A stretch of DNA of 62,000 nucleotides from Acanthaster planci (GCF_001949145.1 NW_019091506.1:351548-413547), one strand, 5' to 3'. Positions 26,001-41,000 are shown, counted from the stretch's first letter. A program made the numbers and translations. The notes: generated by a model not told the origin, from the letters alone.

Positions 26001-29000
26001 GCCAGACGTTTACAGAGAGTTTCCCTTATCATTTTTGGACTCTTTAAATTCCTCAAAAAACCGTTTCCTCTCCATGTTTTGGTAGAACAAATGATGGAAA
26101 TTCGCTTTTACACGTAGCATAAAGTTTAAGGCTTCTTTGAGCACTTCCAGGTATTGATCAACACTGGAAAAATTAAGGGCTACAATAAGACTCAAAGTTT
26201 GCTTAAGGTGAATTTCAATTTTGAACCAGTAGATTCCCCCACCCAATAAAACCTTTTTAACCCTACTTTTTGGTTTATTGCTTGTGTAGCATATGCTTTA
26301 CTATTACAATGAACAACCACAGCATTAAAGTCGCTCGCGGAGTCCAAGCTAGACTATCTCTAGATTTTTTTTCCGTCCTTGATTTTTGAAGAGGGGGAAC
26401 TGAGGGACAAAGACCTCCGGCCAGGTGGGGGGCGGCTATCACTTATTTCCTCCGTTACACCTCTGCTGCCAAGAAGCGTTTAAGCGCCGTGTTGTGACCT
26501 GCCTGAAACTAACCACAATTGATTTCGTCCCCAAATTCTGGGCACTCAGCAGTCCCATCACAGCGTGCTTCTTCTGGGATGCATTGAAGGCCTGAGGCGC
26601 ATGTGTGTTCACCTTGGGAGCATTCTGTAATTGTTATATTGAAAGACCTCGTTTTAAACGGGAAAAAGTGCATAATTAGTGGCGAACAAAAGGTCGTAAC
26701 AATACAACTTATATGTTGGACTGATGGGTCGGCCTATATTAAAACGCGTCGTATAAGAGGCAATTGTCTGCTACACTCTTTACACTGCGGGAAAGGTATG
26801 GTAGCCTCATTGTGTGTCTATCGTCTTCAAGGGATGTACATTCTTAAACCTCTACTATCAGAGCAGGGTACATGGCCATATAGCTGTCACGCGTCACTTT
26901 GAATTCAGTCGAAGAAGCAAGTTGCGTCCGCGAAAAAGTGTGATCTTTTTAAAAATATATTAATTGTTTCAAAATAAAACTTTAAAGATCCTTGGGGTTC
27001 AGTAAGTAACGACGCTAATACGGGAGCGAGATACTGAGAGATCGAGATCCGTCGGTTTGAAAGTCAGCTTTTAAAACTAAACTACCGAAATGTTCAGCAT
27101 TAACCTTTTTCACCCGATATTAAAAATATCTTGGTGGTCCTGTGACTAAGTCTCCTGAGTCGAAAACGAAAGCTTGAGAGATCGAAACCAGTACGCAAAA
27201 GTATCTTAATAATCATTCGTGAAGTTAATTTCAATAAAGAGAATCGCAATCTATAATTTACCCTCGAAAAAGGTCAAACTTGAACTAAAATATTTCCGAG
27301 CCGATCATTTATTGGTTCTGGGAAAAATAGCGTTTGTGCTTTTACGGTCTTCCCTTTGTACCTGCTTTGGGAAAGAATTACAATATGATGTACTAAACAA
27401 AAGATTTGATTGGGCAGGGCCCCAGTTTGCTAAACCCTAACCACTTTCCTGCCTTGATGTACCTAGGTTCGAATGACAACTTTTAGCATGTTAAACCACA
27501 ATGACTCTGCAATCCTTACCAACGTTTCTATACTGATGAAAATCTATCTGTAGCTCATCAGCAGGCCTGTGGTAGCGATGGTGTATTGCTTTGATCCACA
27601 TTATAGAGTTGTTCGTTGTGATAAATCTTGGGTAGGCATAATAGCTCTTTACTATCACTTCTCGTAAGACCTTCTGGTTGACAGGGCTAGTGGTATCGTA
27701 ACTTGTCCCGATGGTAACTGCGAATGCCTTGTCTAACTGTTGAATTCTGGCTTCAATTCGCCAGCCTGGCTCGGCAGTAATAACCCACATGCAGGGTGTG
27801 TTGTGATCATCATGACGTAATACGTAATTGTTTGTACTAAGATGGACAGTTTCGTTCCCACAGAATCCTGATATAATGAGATCAAACCAAAACGTTGAAA
27901 TAAATGGCTTATTTTCTACCATTAACAATGAATCATTAAGAAAGTGTTTTCCAAGTATTTGATCTTTTGGGCACTTTAGGAAATATGCTGTGTTTTCTCC
28001 ACAGTGATTCTGTGCCGTATAAATCTGGCTTACCACTAAGGTAGAACAAATTTTTCCAAGGGCAAAAACCCCTCAACAGTAGTATCGGTCGCAACAATCT
28101 TCCACAGTTCACGAGGGTGTGGTTAAAAACTGGACACGGAAACCTCCGATTCCATCCCAAAACTCTCTTAATTTTTTCCCCCCTTTGTCTCAGTTCTGGC
28201 ATTTTGAAACAGGTTTTCCGTGATTTAGCTTGTGGACGAGCACTGACTTCCGAAGCGAAGCTCAAGACATGTGGCTGGGCTACTGTCACTTTTGCCGTCA
28301 TCTTTCTAATTTATAGCACTATCATAAACACGTTGGTCTTTTTTTCAATTAAAGGTAAGGATCATGATGGTAAGATATTAGACGTGTAACTTTGCCACCA
28401 TACCTTAATCACGTGTGTGCTTTCCTATATGGCAGTGCTGGGGGCCACGATCTATCGAGCTCACTTGCAGATAGATTGCGCCCACGTAGTCACGTGACCT
28501 ATGGTGGGTATCAAACATCAGCAAGCGTAGCGTCCTCCCACAGCAAAGTGTGTCATAAATGTCGTTTACCAAAATTAAAGCCGATGGTCGGTAAAGTACT
28601 CAGACTAATGATGTGCTGGGCACTATGCCCTAAATCAGCTTATTTTCTATGGCAAGACGCCTTGTTTTTGATGTTTGATACCCAATATAAGGCATGCTAC
28701 TTAGCAGGTGCAATCGGTCCATAAGGCGCGTCATTATTTTACGTCTATTCTATCGAATTACCACACATCATTTCGTCCGAATAGTCTCTGCAATCTGCCT
28801 TTCTGTCGCAAATCTGGTGTCTCGGCACACAGGAGTCGGTCATTCCGCATCTGAATTCATGCTGGCCACACACACCTGTAAAATAGCATGGCGTTACTAA
28901 CATATTGTGACGAAACAGGGGTAGGCATGAATGCCAGTCTAAGTCATGAATTATTAAGCATTGCGTTGACCAATCAGCGTTGCGTAGAGCACTAGTTCTG

Positions 29001-32000
29001 GGCGCTTGCGGCGTGCTTAGAGCGCGCACAATCAGAGAGTTTCGCTGCTGGGTCGCAGAGTGGCAGGATCGTGGAGGACGCTTTCTACCGTTCTGTGCTG
29101 TGACTGTGCGAGGTATAGTGTGGACGTTGCACCAGGGGCACTTCGTGTAGTGACTATAACTGGTAGGTGTAGTAGCGAACCGTATTGGGTCTAGATTACT
29201 TTAGTGATAGAGCTGAGTGTCGTGAACCTCGGCTGGGAGCTAGTGGACTTTGCTGTTGGATTGCTTGTCGTCTGTAAGCACTGATAGTGAGGTGACGGCT
29301 GGAAGGCAATCTTGTCATTATGCTAGCTAGCCTTCAGGTTTACTTGATGTACTCAGATCGCTGTGAGGGTAATTTCCCTTCCGTTANNNNNNNNNNNNNN
29401 NNNNNNNNNNNNNNNNNNNNNNNNNNNNNNNNNNNNNNNNNNNNNNNNNNNNNNNNNNNNNNNNNNNNNNNNNNNNNNNNNNNNNNNNNNNNNNNNNNNN
29501 NNNNNNNNNNNNNNNNNNNNNNNNNNNNNNNNNNNNNNNNNNNNNNGTGCTTCATTACTGTATTGCCAGATAAATCCAGTCTTTCCTAATTGGTGGTAAA
29601 CTTCCACCCAACGAACTGCCCCTAGGCTTAGTCCGCCGTTCGTTAACTGATACCCCCCCTTGTGTCAGGGTAGCCGCTCATCCTTGCTCAAGGTTAATAA
29701 ATATATTTGTGGGGTTGGGCCAGGTCAATTCCATCCCTGATCCGGCCAGTTACTGGGTCCACCACGAGAGGTGTCAGTTGCATTTACCACAATATCATCA
29801 CGTGTAGGCCTATTGATAACTTTTTCGCGCAGTAAGTCTCATGGGCCTACAGGCCCGCGAACGTGACTGACAGCTCTGAATTAAGGAAAGACTGTCTGAA
29901 CCGCAAGAGTATGACGGAGGTCTAGGGGTCTATACGCGTGATATGGCGAAGTTTTCTTGCTATGAAGGTTCTTTTGGTGGGACCTGCGCTGCGGTGATTC
30001 ACGAACGACGTATATGAAATACATGTCTTGCCATTGCATCACTACCAATAAAATGAACACTCCCCACTATTAAGGCTCTTTTCAATCAATGTGGGGTAGT
30101 GCATCTCAAGATCATATAATGCGCCCTTAAGTGCTATTGGGTTAGTAAATTCAAAGATGCATACCGCAATTTATTTCATCCCCGTATGCAGTGCACTCCT
30201 TGCGTCCGTCACAAACCTTGGAGGTGTCATCAAGGCAGTCCAAACCAGATGGACAAGAAAACTGACCCTCCTCACACTCTACAAAAACAATATATTAAAG
30301 TGTGCAATTCGCAGTATCTCACAGTGTGCACAAAATCTCGACAAACGGGACTTTTTTTACCATTGTTTTGAGTGGGAAATACCAGGCGATAGGCTAATAA
30401 GATTTCCGGTAGATGATATCACATGATTCAGTTAATTGTCATTGGCAAATTAATTTGATCTCATCATTTGTTCAAGATAACGACTCTGACAGGGTATGTT
30501 AAATGACAAAGTCAAATAAAAAGTGGAGATTCCACTTCTGAAATTTAAACAGAATTTTTTTCCCCGAATTTTCATGTTTTGAGGAAAACTGTACTTGTTC
30601 CTTGTTAAGATGTTCGGACTTCAGACTATTTGACGTACGGTTGCGAACTTACTAGGGCTATGCCAAATATCTGAATAACCGAATATTCGCTCGATTGTCG
30701 AATACTCCATCGAATATTCGAATATTATTTTTCGAATTTGAATATTCGAATGCAAAAGTCAGGAAAGGATGGGAAATTTTTCTTTAGTTTTAAATGAGAA
30801 AAATTGTACTATGGAGACTTGTTTCAAGCTGATTCAAATTAAAAGCGTGGGATATCTTACAATGATTTCAAAATAAATATTAACTTTAAAAAATGAAAGA
30901 AACAGACATTTTCAACAGGACAATAAATATTGTTTGTCTCTAAATCTTGCTTAATCATGGCTGGAGATACTCCCACACGTAAGAAGCTATTATAGTGATT
31001 ATAATGTACAATTGTGTGCGTCATTGCAGCTGATTTGTATGGTTTGTTCATCAACAATCTACTGGTCGGTGTGACCGAATATTCGGATACTCGATCAAAT
31101 TGCTGGACGAATATTCGAATAGTGAATCATTAGAATTGACTCAGCTCTAAAAATTAAGAACTTGTAACACCACTGATCATGGAGTAATTTGTCGAAAGTG
31201 TACCATTCTGTCAAATTGTTCGAACAGAATATCAGTTCAAGATGTACTAAAGTATCGACAAGAAAGATTTCATTTTAGCTCCCTTGATTCAAAAGAAAAA
31301 TAATACAATTAATATCTATATTTAAAAAGAATCAAGCTATGACGTTTCTTTTCAAACGCCAGGACACCAGCCCGATTTGGTGGGTAATTACGTTAAAGGA
31401 ACAACCAGCCTACCAATGTTGGCGATTGTTTTTACATCAGCGGGTCAAATATCATATTGACAGCAAAATAAGTCTAACACCTTGGTCAACGAAAATGTTT
31501 CTGAGGATTCTTGCAGGTAGACTCCATATATTTGGAATAATGGTCAATTTCAAAGACAGACGTAAAATAGCAAATTCTAACACCTTAACGGTGCCTTGGG
31601 TACATTGTTACATATTGCCTTCACGGTACCTGTGCCGACAGACGTCCGACTTTGTACATTGTATTCGTAACGTACCACACGACCTGCTCCTTGCATTGCA
31701 CAGGGTTGAAACCGCAGTCTGTTTAGTGTGATTTTTATTTAATCAAACGACAATTCATTTCTAATAAGATAATCATCATCACCATCATGGTGACGCCAGC
31801 GCACGGGCGTTGCTCAGTGGTTAATATAATTAATTGTCCGTTTCCATTGTTCGTTCGAAGTGGATTGTTGTAACTGATTGAGGCTGATGCCAACAATCCT
31901 CATATCATCAGAGAGTTGTTGGTAGATTTGCATAAGTGCGCCGCCTCTACGGTATGGTTCTGTTGGTTGGTTGGTTGTTTCAGACGAACAGATGACCAGA

Positions 32001-35000
32001 TGAACAGACCCATATTACCCAGTCATATCTTATAATTTGTTTGCTTGGGATTGACATTCATAAGCATTTTGGACCAAAGTGAGGCTGGGTCTAAAAACTA
32101 GTCTTGTGCTGCAAGTGTCCTTAATCAATTTCCCAGATATCTGGTTTGTTTCTTTTCCTACCTCCATGGTTTTACACAATATGTCAATGTGAAAATATCA
32201 AATTAGTCTTAACTTTGAATACTGAAAAGCAAAACTTACCCCTGATATTGTATGCTGTGAATAAAAGCTTCAGTTTGATTTTGTGTTCATATTCCAAGTA
32301 AACCGGGTATTCTGAATAATCAGAGTAATCCCAGTAATCCCAATGATCCCACGAGTAATGCCAGTGCCAATCATCCCACGGCTCTATTTCCCATGTAATC
32401 CACACCCCAGAATCAATGGATAAAATATCCATTGGTAATTGGGGTTTCGAGATTGAATTGATGACTCGTGTCAGGGTAGAAGTTGTATCACGTCCATTTC
32501 TAATCCTCATGTCACCAGAACATTCTGCCACTGTGATGTGGATCCGGGTTCCCTCTGGTTCCGTGAGCCGCCAAACACAACTCAGCCTTGACACGCCCTC
32601 TGTGTAGCTGCTCACAATGACATTATCAGACAAAGTGGTATTGGGCCGGGATCCCGAATCCCCGGTGTATATCGCAAAGTAGCCGGTCATGTACGGACCG
32701 CCAGGTGCTGGATTGAACTCAAACTCGCTGCTGATGGTGAGTACTTCACCAAATTGTACATCGATGTCTGATTTACCGCAACGGTCTGTTGAAGTGAAAA
32801 ACAATGAAATAAGGAAATTGGTACGTGCTGGCTGGCTCACGAGTAACTGATGCCACTAATGCCCTAGCCTGCGACCGTTCTCCTGAACCTGTACATGTAT
32901 TACATTAAGAGCTGTCAAGCACATGTTTATTATCATTGATTAACACCGTTTAGGTCCTAAAGTTTACACAATTCAAAATGGTCAAATCATTAAATGATTT
33001 TGTTCATCCTTTCACTTAAATTATTAAGCATTCTTCAACCATGATGGTGCTTGATGTTACAACTTTGGCGAGCGAGTGGTGCGCACTACGTACGTTTGAG
33101 CAGAACGCAATGCCTAACCTTGAGAGGAGCCACCCATTTGACACCAGCATTCAGCAAAATTAAAAACAATTTAAAACAAAAATCAAACATAACAAATTAC
33201 GAAAGCGATAGCTGACTTTAAACAAAGACTGAAAAGAACACTAATGAAGTTAAACACAGTGTTATCATTAATTTCTTTTCCAAAATTCTAGTTTTTATTT
33301 AAACCATACACCCATGAAGCGGACGAGCACAGCACGTGCTCTTCCTTTCAGTGTCATTTTGTTGAACACTCACCACAGCTGCCGGCCTCGTCTATGTGAT
33401 TTGAGCAGTGAAATTCCCCGTCACAGAATGCTTGGAGTGGGATGCACTTGGAATCCTCTTGGCACAAGAACTGGCCCGACTTGCATCGAACTGAGAGGGA
33501 AAAAAATACTTAAGCTCAGAGTCTGTTCTGGTCTGTTCAAAGCAAAAAATTTACGAACGCAAAGAAATGAATTGAACAAATAAAATTAACAAAAGTCTTC
33601 AATGTAACACGGATTAGTGTTGATGTTTTATTGTCTTTTAGACGCCTACCTGGTACCGCTTGTGAGCGCGTTGTGGTGTTAAAATCCACAGCAAAACACC
33701 CTGTAATCGTCACTATTTAAAAGCGTGTTGATAAATTTAAACACAATGACACGTTTGGGTTTTAATAACAATACACAAAAACACGTTTATCCAGAGGAAA
33801 CTACGGACGCGTCTAAAGGACATGACTAAAACCAGAATTTGTTCCTGCTATTTCGCCCTGGTGGAATAGTATATCGCCCGGGCGGGTTAGTATTTCGCCA
33901 GGCCCAAAGTTTTTTTTTTACTCATGCCCTATATACGCTTCTGTAGGAAACACTTCATGACGACCAAAGTGTGTTTAGTATCAAACAGGTGTATAAATCT
34001 CTACAGACGCGTTAGTAATTGGTGCGGGTTTTACGCTGATAATACGGCCTTTTCACAATAGTGCACCATCAAGAGTTTGCGACGCGTTTGCCAATCACAA
34101 TGCACGAAATTTGTCGACCCAATGCTCGTTTGGAAAGGGTCGACAAATTTTGCGATTTATGATTAGCCAACGTGTTACAAACTCTTGGTGGCACACTATT
34201 GTGGATCACCCGTATTGCAAGTAAAAGGCTTCATATTGGGGCATGTTTTTGCTGCTCCCTTAATTTGCAGAATATGCCATGTACAGTATTGAGAGTCACA
34301 ACAGGTTTCCAACAAGCAGTAACGCACGACAGTCCAACAATTGTTCGTGTAGATTTCGTATGCACACACTCATAAAGCAAAAGTGCTGAATACCCTGGTG
34401 TGTGCATCTGACGTAAGAAGGTTAACTCCAGTAGTGTTACATTTTCTCCTACCGAGTAGGGGTGCTGAATAGTGAGTGCTGAAATAAAATGGTGAATAGC
34501 GAAACTTCCGTGACTGCACCTTAGGTGTAAAAATAACACTCCTTGCGTTGAAATGAAAATACTGATTAGCACCTTGTTGGTGCTGCGGAAAAGACTGCTT
34601 TTTAAGTCAATATGTGTCAGATGATCATGACGGAAATCCGACTTGCCTAAGCTCGCCTGCTCATTATATGATGATCATGCATCGACTGCGAGATGCTTCA
34701 TGACGTGATGTATGGCAAATACGCAATGTGCACACTACTGCACAAACTGCACACTATCTGACGAAGAGCGGCTATTTGATGATCTCTCAGTTTTGCTATA
34801 CCCAACGTTTTTGCTGCGAATTTGACAGTCTCATCGAAAGATGACTGTTCGGCCATTTCCATGACTGTAGTGTACGATGTACACAAACTGTACCATGCAC
34901 TATGATTCAATATCTGTTTACTGTACGTGCATGCAGCGCAGTACATCCGGGGATCAGACATATGAATATGCAAAATTGAATAATTTGCAAGATATAAACG

Positions 35001-38000
35001 CATTCAGCATTATATTAGGCAGAGTAGGTGCGCGCACATAAGGGAAATACCCGGAGATCACCTTGACGTTGTTATCGCGTGCATGGCTAGGCTGTTAGCG
35101 GATCGTGTGTAGGGATTATCGCACGTCCAAATGATAACAACGTCTAGTACCTAGACTACCCAAGATACGCTGATTGGTTACTGGCGGTACTGCAATTAAG
35201 CTGTAATGACCTGTACAACGTCTGCAAAGGAGGTGCACAGACTGCTAGAAGTTAAGTTCGCTGCTCCACGCATGTTCGCGCTGCCCACTCAGTTGTTTCT
35301 ATTGTATCCACGTACTGGACCCCCTGTCACCTTACATTACATATTCATGAGTTAGGGTCGTTCTTTTGTTATCTTACTTTTGGTTCAAAAGGTTTTATAG
35401 TCGCAGCGCATTCAAGCTTTAAAGTAGTCTTTGTACAAGCATGATTTTCTTCCTTTTTATGTTTTTTGGTTTTTTTAACCTTCTGAGTTTTTGGAATAAT
35501 TGAGACCTACGAAAGTAACGCCAGTAGTTTCATTGAACACCTCAAGGTGATTACCTGAGAGCAAATTTTTTTAAGATTTATAATTCTTAATTTTGTAGTG
35601 ACACAACACATTTTCCAATATAACACGAATTGCGTACATTTTCATGGATTCTGGAAATAAAATACTCCATTTATTTATAACAAAAATTGTCCACGGCTAA
35701 TTGCAATGAGTTTGTGTGTTGTGTGAACTCTTTAGAAACCTATTCTGAGTACTGTTTTGCTGAGCATAACTGCGGGAAAACTCATATAATATAAATTTTC
35801 AGGCTTTTTTTATCAGTGATATTAACTGAGGCTGCATTCAAATCATCCGTCTTGGGTTGGGTCTAGGTCTCATCCGATTGGGGACGCACTGACAATAGAC
35901 GGACCCGCAACTCTGAATGTATGCCCTTTTGACATGCACTAATGTGTAAGTGTTGCTCCAAAGTGATGAGACCAATACTGCGAGAATGCAGCTATCAAAG
36001 TATCCGAGGGAGGAACAGCGACACAGCATTGATGCTGTCACATACTGGAGGAAAGACGGGGAAGCAAAGACCAAGCACCTATCACTACATGCCTTAGCCG
36101 AAAATGTGTTCTCCGTGCCAGCCAGCAGCGCTCCAGTTGAGCGCATTTTCAGCAGGGGAGGACTAATCATGCGGCCTCATCGTGCAAGGTTTTCCCAGGA
36201 GATGTTGGATATCCTAATGTATTTAAGATGTAACGAGCATTTTCTTTAAGGCTCTCATTAGTAACCTGCCATTCAGCCATTTGACTTCAAAATAAAAAGT
36301 AATACATCTAACAAAATCTTGACCTGGTTTGATAGGTTGATGGATTTGATTTGTTGTTAAGATGTATCCCAATAGCTGGCCTCGGCCTTGGTAGCTGTGG
36401 CATTGGCCTTCGCCTCGGCCTCGGGGTTATGGCCTTGGTCTTGGAGGGCGTGGCCTCGGTTTTGGCCTCGGCCTTGGAGGTTGTGGCATTGACTGCAAAA
36501 CTGGAGTCAAGGTGAAAAGACTTATTTTTCGAAAGGTTTTCAGGTCTGTTTTGTTTTGTTTTTTGGATTTTTTCTGTGGAGTTTCCTCTGATTTTCTTTG
36601 GTTTTAAAAATAAAGTAGGCTCTAGAACCTTCCACTTTCTGTCTGCAAAGCTCAGGATGTTCCTTTGGGTTTTTTTTCCTACAAATAATTATCCACTAAA
36701 TGACTGCAATCCTGTAGTATGACCATCAGTTGTATAGGTTGTTCTTTATTTTTTGGTCTAGTTTTGGAACATTTTAAGGTGATAGAGAGCACCTGCCCGC
36801 CATCTCCAGCCAGTTTACTCTATGTCCAGACTTCGGAGTAATAAGCTGCAAGTGATGTACACCATGCCCTGCGACAATCACAGTGGTCTTTTATGACTGA
36901 CCTTGAATTGGCAAACTTTGCTACCAACCTTATTTTGAGAAAGAGATGCATTTCTCTTTCTGTCAAAGTAAACGTTATTGATTTTTTCCTTGCAATCAGA
37001 CTTTCACCATCGAAAATGTTTCCTTGTCCTTGCCAGTTTGTGGTGGCCAATTGTTGCCATCTTGTCATCTTTGGATACAGTGTTGAAATCAGTGAGTGTA
37101 GCAGCTGCCACAGCTGTGCAGGCTCTGTAAACTCGTCACAAACATGGGTTACTTTTGTGTTTATACGCTGTATTTTCACGCAACGGTAGGGCTCAAATTC
37201 AATATTACCGGATTACTTACTGCTCTCTGTCTCGATCATCTCACTCCTTGGTGAGAATGAAGGGCCTGTTTGATGTGAAGTACATGCGGATGGTATGCTT
37301 TCGGGTTCCTTTTGGGGTTGTTTGGTGAGTCATTATTCGGTGTTATATTTTCTCTCTTCATTCTTCTTTGTTTCCAAAAAACCTGAGCTTCTTAGTCCGC
37401 AATCTTATTTTTGCCACAATCCAATTTTAAATGGACACAATTGCAGTCTTTTTTCATTTATCTCTATGATGGATTGTGGTACAGTTGTCTCTGCAATCAG
37501 GGAGACGGAAAGTTTCATAGTTACATGTGCAGATATCTAGACATTTTTAAAGATTGGGCTCATACTCCTTGAATTTCTTAATTTAGGACCTGACAGCATC
37601 AGACATGTGGCTGAATTTTAATCCCTGCTGGTACCCATTTCTGATGTTCTTTGCAACTGCACCAGCATTGGATGTTTTCATACATGTAGCAGTACACTGT
37701 CCAATCACAATCTCTTCAGTTGCCACTTGAAAATAAATATCACTCATCGAGAATTTTATCTGTGGGGAAAATTTCACTTCACCAGAGCTCGGTTTTGGAG
37801 TAAATAACAGAGTTTGTAGAAGATATGGTTCTCTTTGCAAATTGAACCATCATGAGGAGAACAACTAGTAATGATTACTTCGCAAACTACGTTTTAGTTT
37901 CTAAAGAGCACATGTGTAGATTGCATGTACTGATATGCTTTTGTACATCCTTGAATATAATGCTAAAGGCCACTTGCCCAAGCTAAAGACCACAAAACAT

Positions 38001-41000
38001 TAGTAGGATTCTTTGGGTTTGTTTATTCGAAGGAGGGACAGTGCATTTACTTTAAAGGGAACATGACTCTACATGGACAAAATACCCAAAATACCACATT
38101 TATATTTTACCCAGCTCTTTGGAAATCAGGCCCAGGGACCTAAACCTACACAAAGTTTATACCTCAATTAGTAATGACAGATAAGGTTGCTTTTATACCA
38201 AAAAATGAGGAAAGTGTACAATGTGACTACAATAAAGTGTAACTAACCATGACTCGGCACTTTAAAGAAAAATGCCAATCCACTTTTAGGTTGGACAAGG
38301 TTTTTGAATTGATGGTTTCAATATGGTAGTCGTAGATATCGCCAGAACATCATTCTAGCCTATTCAGACCTTAAAATTAAAACTTTTTTGAAATTCACTA
38401 CACCCTAATGTCGACAACAGGTGCCACCACGTGTCGCTGAAATTTCACCCAATCCGACTATCCACCGCTACTTATAAGTAGGGCTTGCACACCAAATAGG
38501 CAATGCTATAAACAGGTGGCATCATAGATCGAGGCGGGAGTACGTTCACCACACTTCTAGGCCTTAGCATGGCATGAGAAGAGCCCCCACTTGCCACATA
38601 ACCAAGAGTTACTGCTGCGGTGCACAAGCTAAAACTGGTCTAGCTTACAAGTGTGGCTACGATTCTATGATACCGACCTACTCATAGCAAGGCGTATTTG
38701 GTGAGCAACCCTGCTTATAAGTAGCGGTGGGTAGTCGGATGGGGTGGAAATTTCCTGAGCAGTTTAGGTCCTTTCTGACAAGTATTTGTGACATGTGCTA
38801 AAGACAGGTTAGTGCCTAAAGTGACTTTGACGGCTGGAAGTACTGTATATCTTGTTCCCTAGGTTTCAGTTGTTGTTTCGGTGTTCATCAGTTTTAAATC
38901 ACTGAAACTATGATATTCAGTGATTTTTTTTAACTTCTACAAAAGTCCAGTTGATTTCGTGTGCTTGAATGTATTATCGAACAGTTTTGATACAGAACAA
39001 TCAATCAATCTGTTCCAACCAAATTCAGATACAAATCACAAGTAATCTTGATTTTGTTTCAGCCATCAGTTTCAAAGTTTAGAGGCACATACAGAGGGGG
39101 GGTTGCGGGGTGAAAAAAGACGTTTGTTCGTTTTGAGGTTCATGTGTTGTGGCCAAACGTCTTAGCTCTTTCATTGTTTTGATAATAAAGTTGCGTTTCA
39201 AAGTGAAACATACACATATTTTGCTAAGTGATTTTGTTTGCGTCCTGTGAGTTCTTTCAAATTGCAACTGAAGTGTCTTAGTTTAGCTCTTGATATATAT
39301 TTATCCATATTTCAGCGCCTTAAGTTACAGAAGCAACTGAAGTGCTTTTGTGTAGCTCTTGAGGGTGTTACTTATCGTAGCACCTCCAAGGACAGTAGTA
39401 TGTTTAAGTGTTTTAGTTTTACTCCTGAAGTGTCTTGGTTTAGCTCTTGTTGAGTGCTCTACGGTAGCACAGTGCCGGTGCTAAATCAGAATGGCATGTG
39501 TAGTCACTATACGAGCACCAAGAAGTGCACAAATGTAGGTCTTCAAGTGCTAAAATATCACATTAGTCTTTTGAGTGGAATTTCTGTGCTCATTGGCGCA
39601 CGTTAAGCTCATTAAATGAGAGGATTTCTGAGAAGAGGAAGTATAATTGTTTATTCCATACCCCTCGATCAGAAACGCCATTTGTGAGTCGCAGGGCTGG
39701 TAGTATTGTAGGTCGTATTGAATAAATGGTGGGTCTATTCACCTTGAGGAGAGGCATACCCTCAGCCATGTTGGCTTAGAACGATTATTAGTTGGCAGTG
39801 TTCATTTGTTGGCAGCGATGCGACTGCAGCGCAGGCCTTTCATTGTCATATGTGAACCAGCAAAGTGGAGTTCCCAGTAAATGCGCCCAAAATCCTTACC
39901 TGTACCAGTGTAGTTCTCTATCCGCAAAAGGAGCTGCTGTGTCGGCGGGTTGTTCTCGTCATTGTGGAGAGAAGAAGTGAATGTAATCCAAAGGTAGGCC
40001 CCGATAGAGAAAAGTGAAGAGCCTGTCTGGAACATTTCATTACTGTTGTTTATCTCTCCAAATACAGTTGATTCATTGGCACTATTGTGACCTTGCCCGA
40101 AGACAAATCGTTGATTATAATGAAGGTTTACGTTCAACACATCCACGAAAACGATTGCCTCAGATGGGCTGGTAATCAACCACAAACACTGCACGCTCAA
40201 GTGGTTACCAGGAATGGAGACGCTAATAAGGCGCTGGTCAGTTAGGCTGATATTTTGGGGGCCACAGAGTCGCTCCGCTGCAAACAAAAGGTGGACATTG
40301 ATTGTCACAGCTAAATGCAATGAGGACTTTTTAATTTCATCAAATGCGATCCGTCAGTGGGACTCATAAAAAAACAAACTGTAGTCTAGTCCATCATTCG
40401 TCGTCACAGGCACATCACACGTGTGTCCTTTTGAAATCACCGTTCATATCAACTGCAACCCGACATTCTTAGCCTTGGACGACCTGCAACTGGTTGCAGT
40501 GATTGGTCTTGAGAAAGGATTTGAGACTGGACGTTGGATGGACTCGACTGTGGCATTCGAAGGCCCCACTATGAAAAGTGGAGAATACCACAAACACGGT
40601 CAGAAAGCTAGAACAGAGACTAAATTACAACGTCAAGCTTGAGTTGTCATGTGGCATTCTTCTTTAAGTTTTTATATTGACAAGTGTTATGGGTTTCCAT
40701 GGGATGGTTTAAACAGCTGAGTGTTGATATTGCGTTATCAGACACTGACTGCCCCAGAAGAAAGTACAGCTTTTTGCATTTTCGAAGATTTAAAACCAGG
40801 TGGAATCTTTGATGAAAAATTGTAATTTCCACAAGCTTGCAACCTGAAAGTTCATCAATTTAGCCGTAGTTTAGCACATGGCCCTGTGAGAGCGTGTGGC
40901 TTAGTGATTATGGTTGGTAGTTTCCGATTTCGGGGGTTAATATCCAGCTGGTGGTATCCTGTCGTAATCTTGGGTTAGTCAGTTTTTATTACAGTGTTTG

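Noticed and set aside
29320-29607. Open frames running through X residues on both strands
   Set aside because: They cross the run of N and are artefacts of the gap.
31795-31870. Another tRNA-like head (GCTCAGTGGTTAAT, CGTTCGAAGTGG)
   Set aside because: The two boxes are suggestive, but no stems, tail or second copy could be shown.
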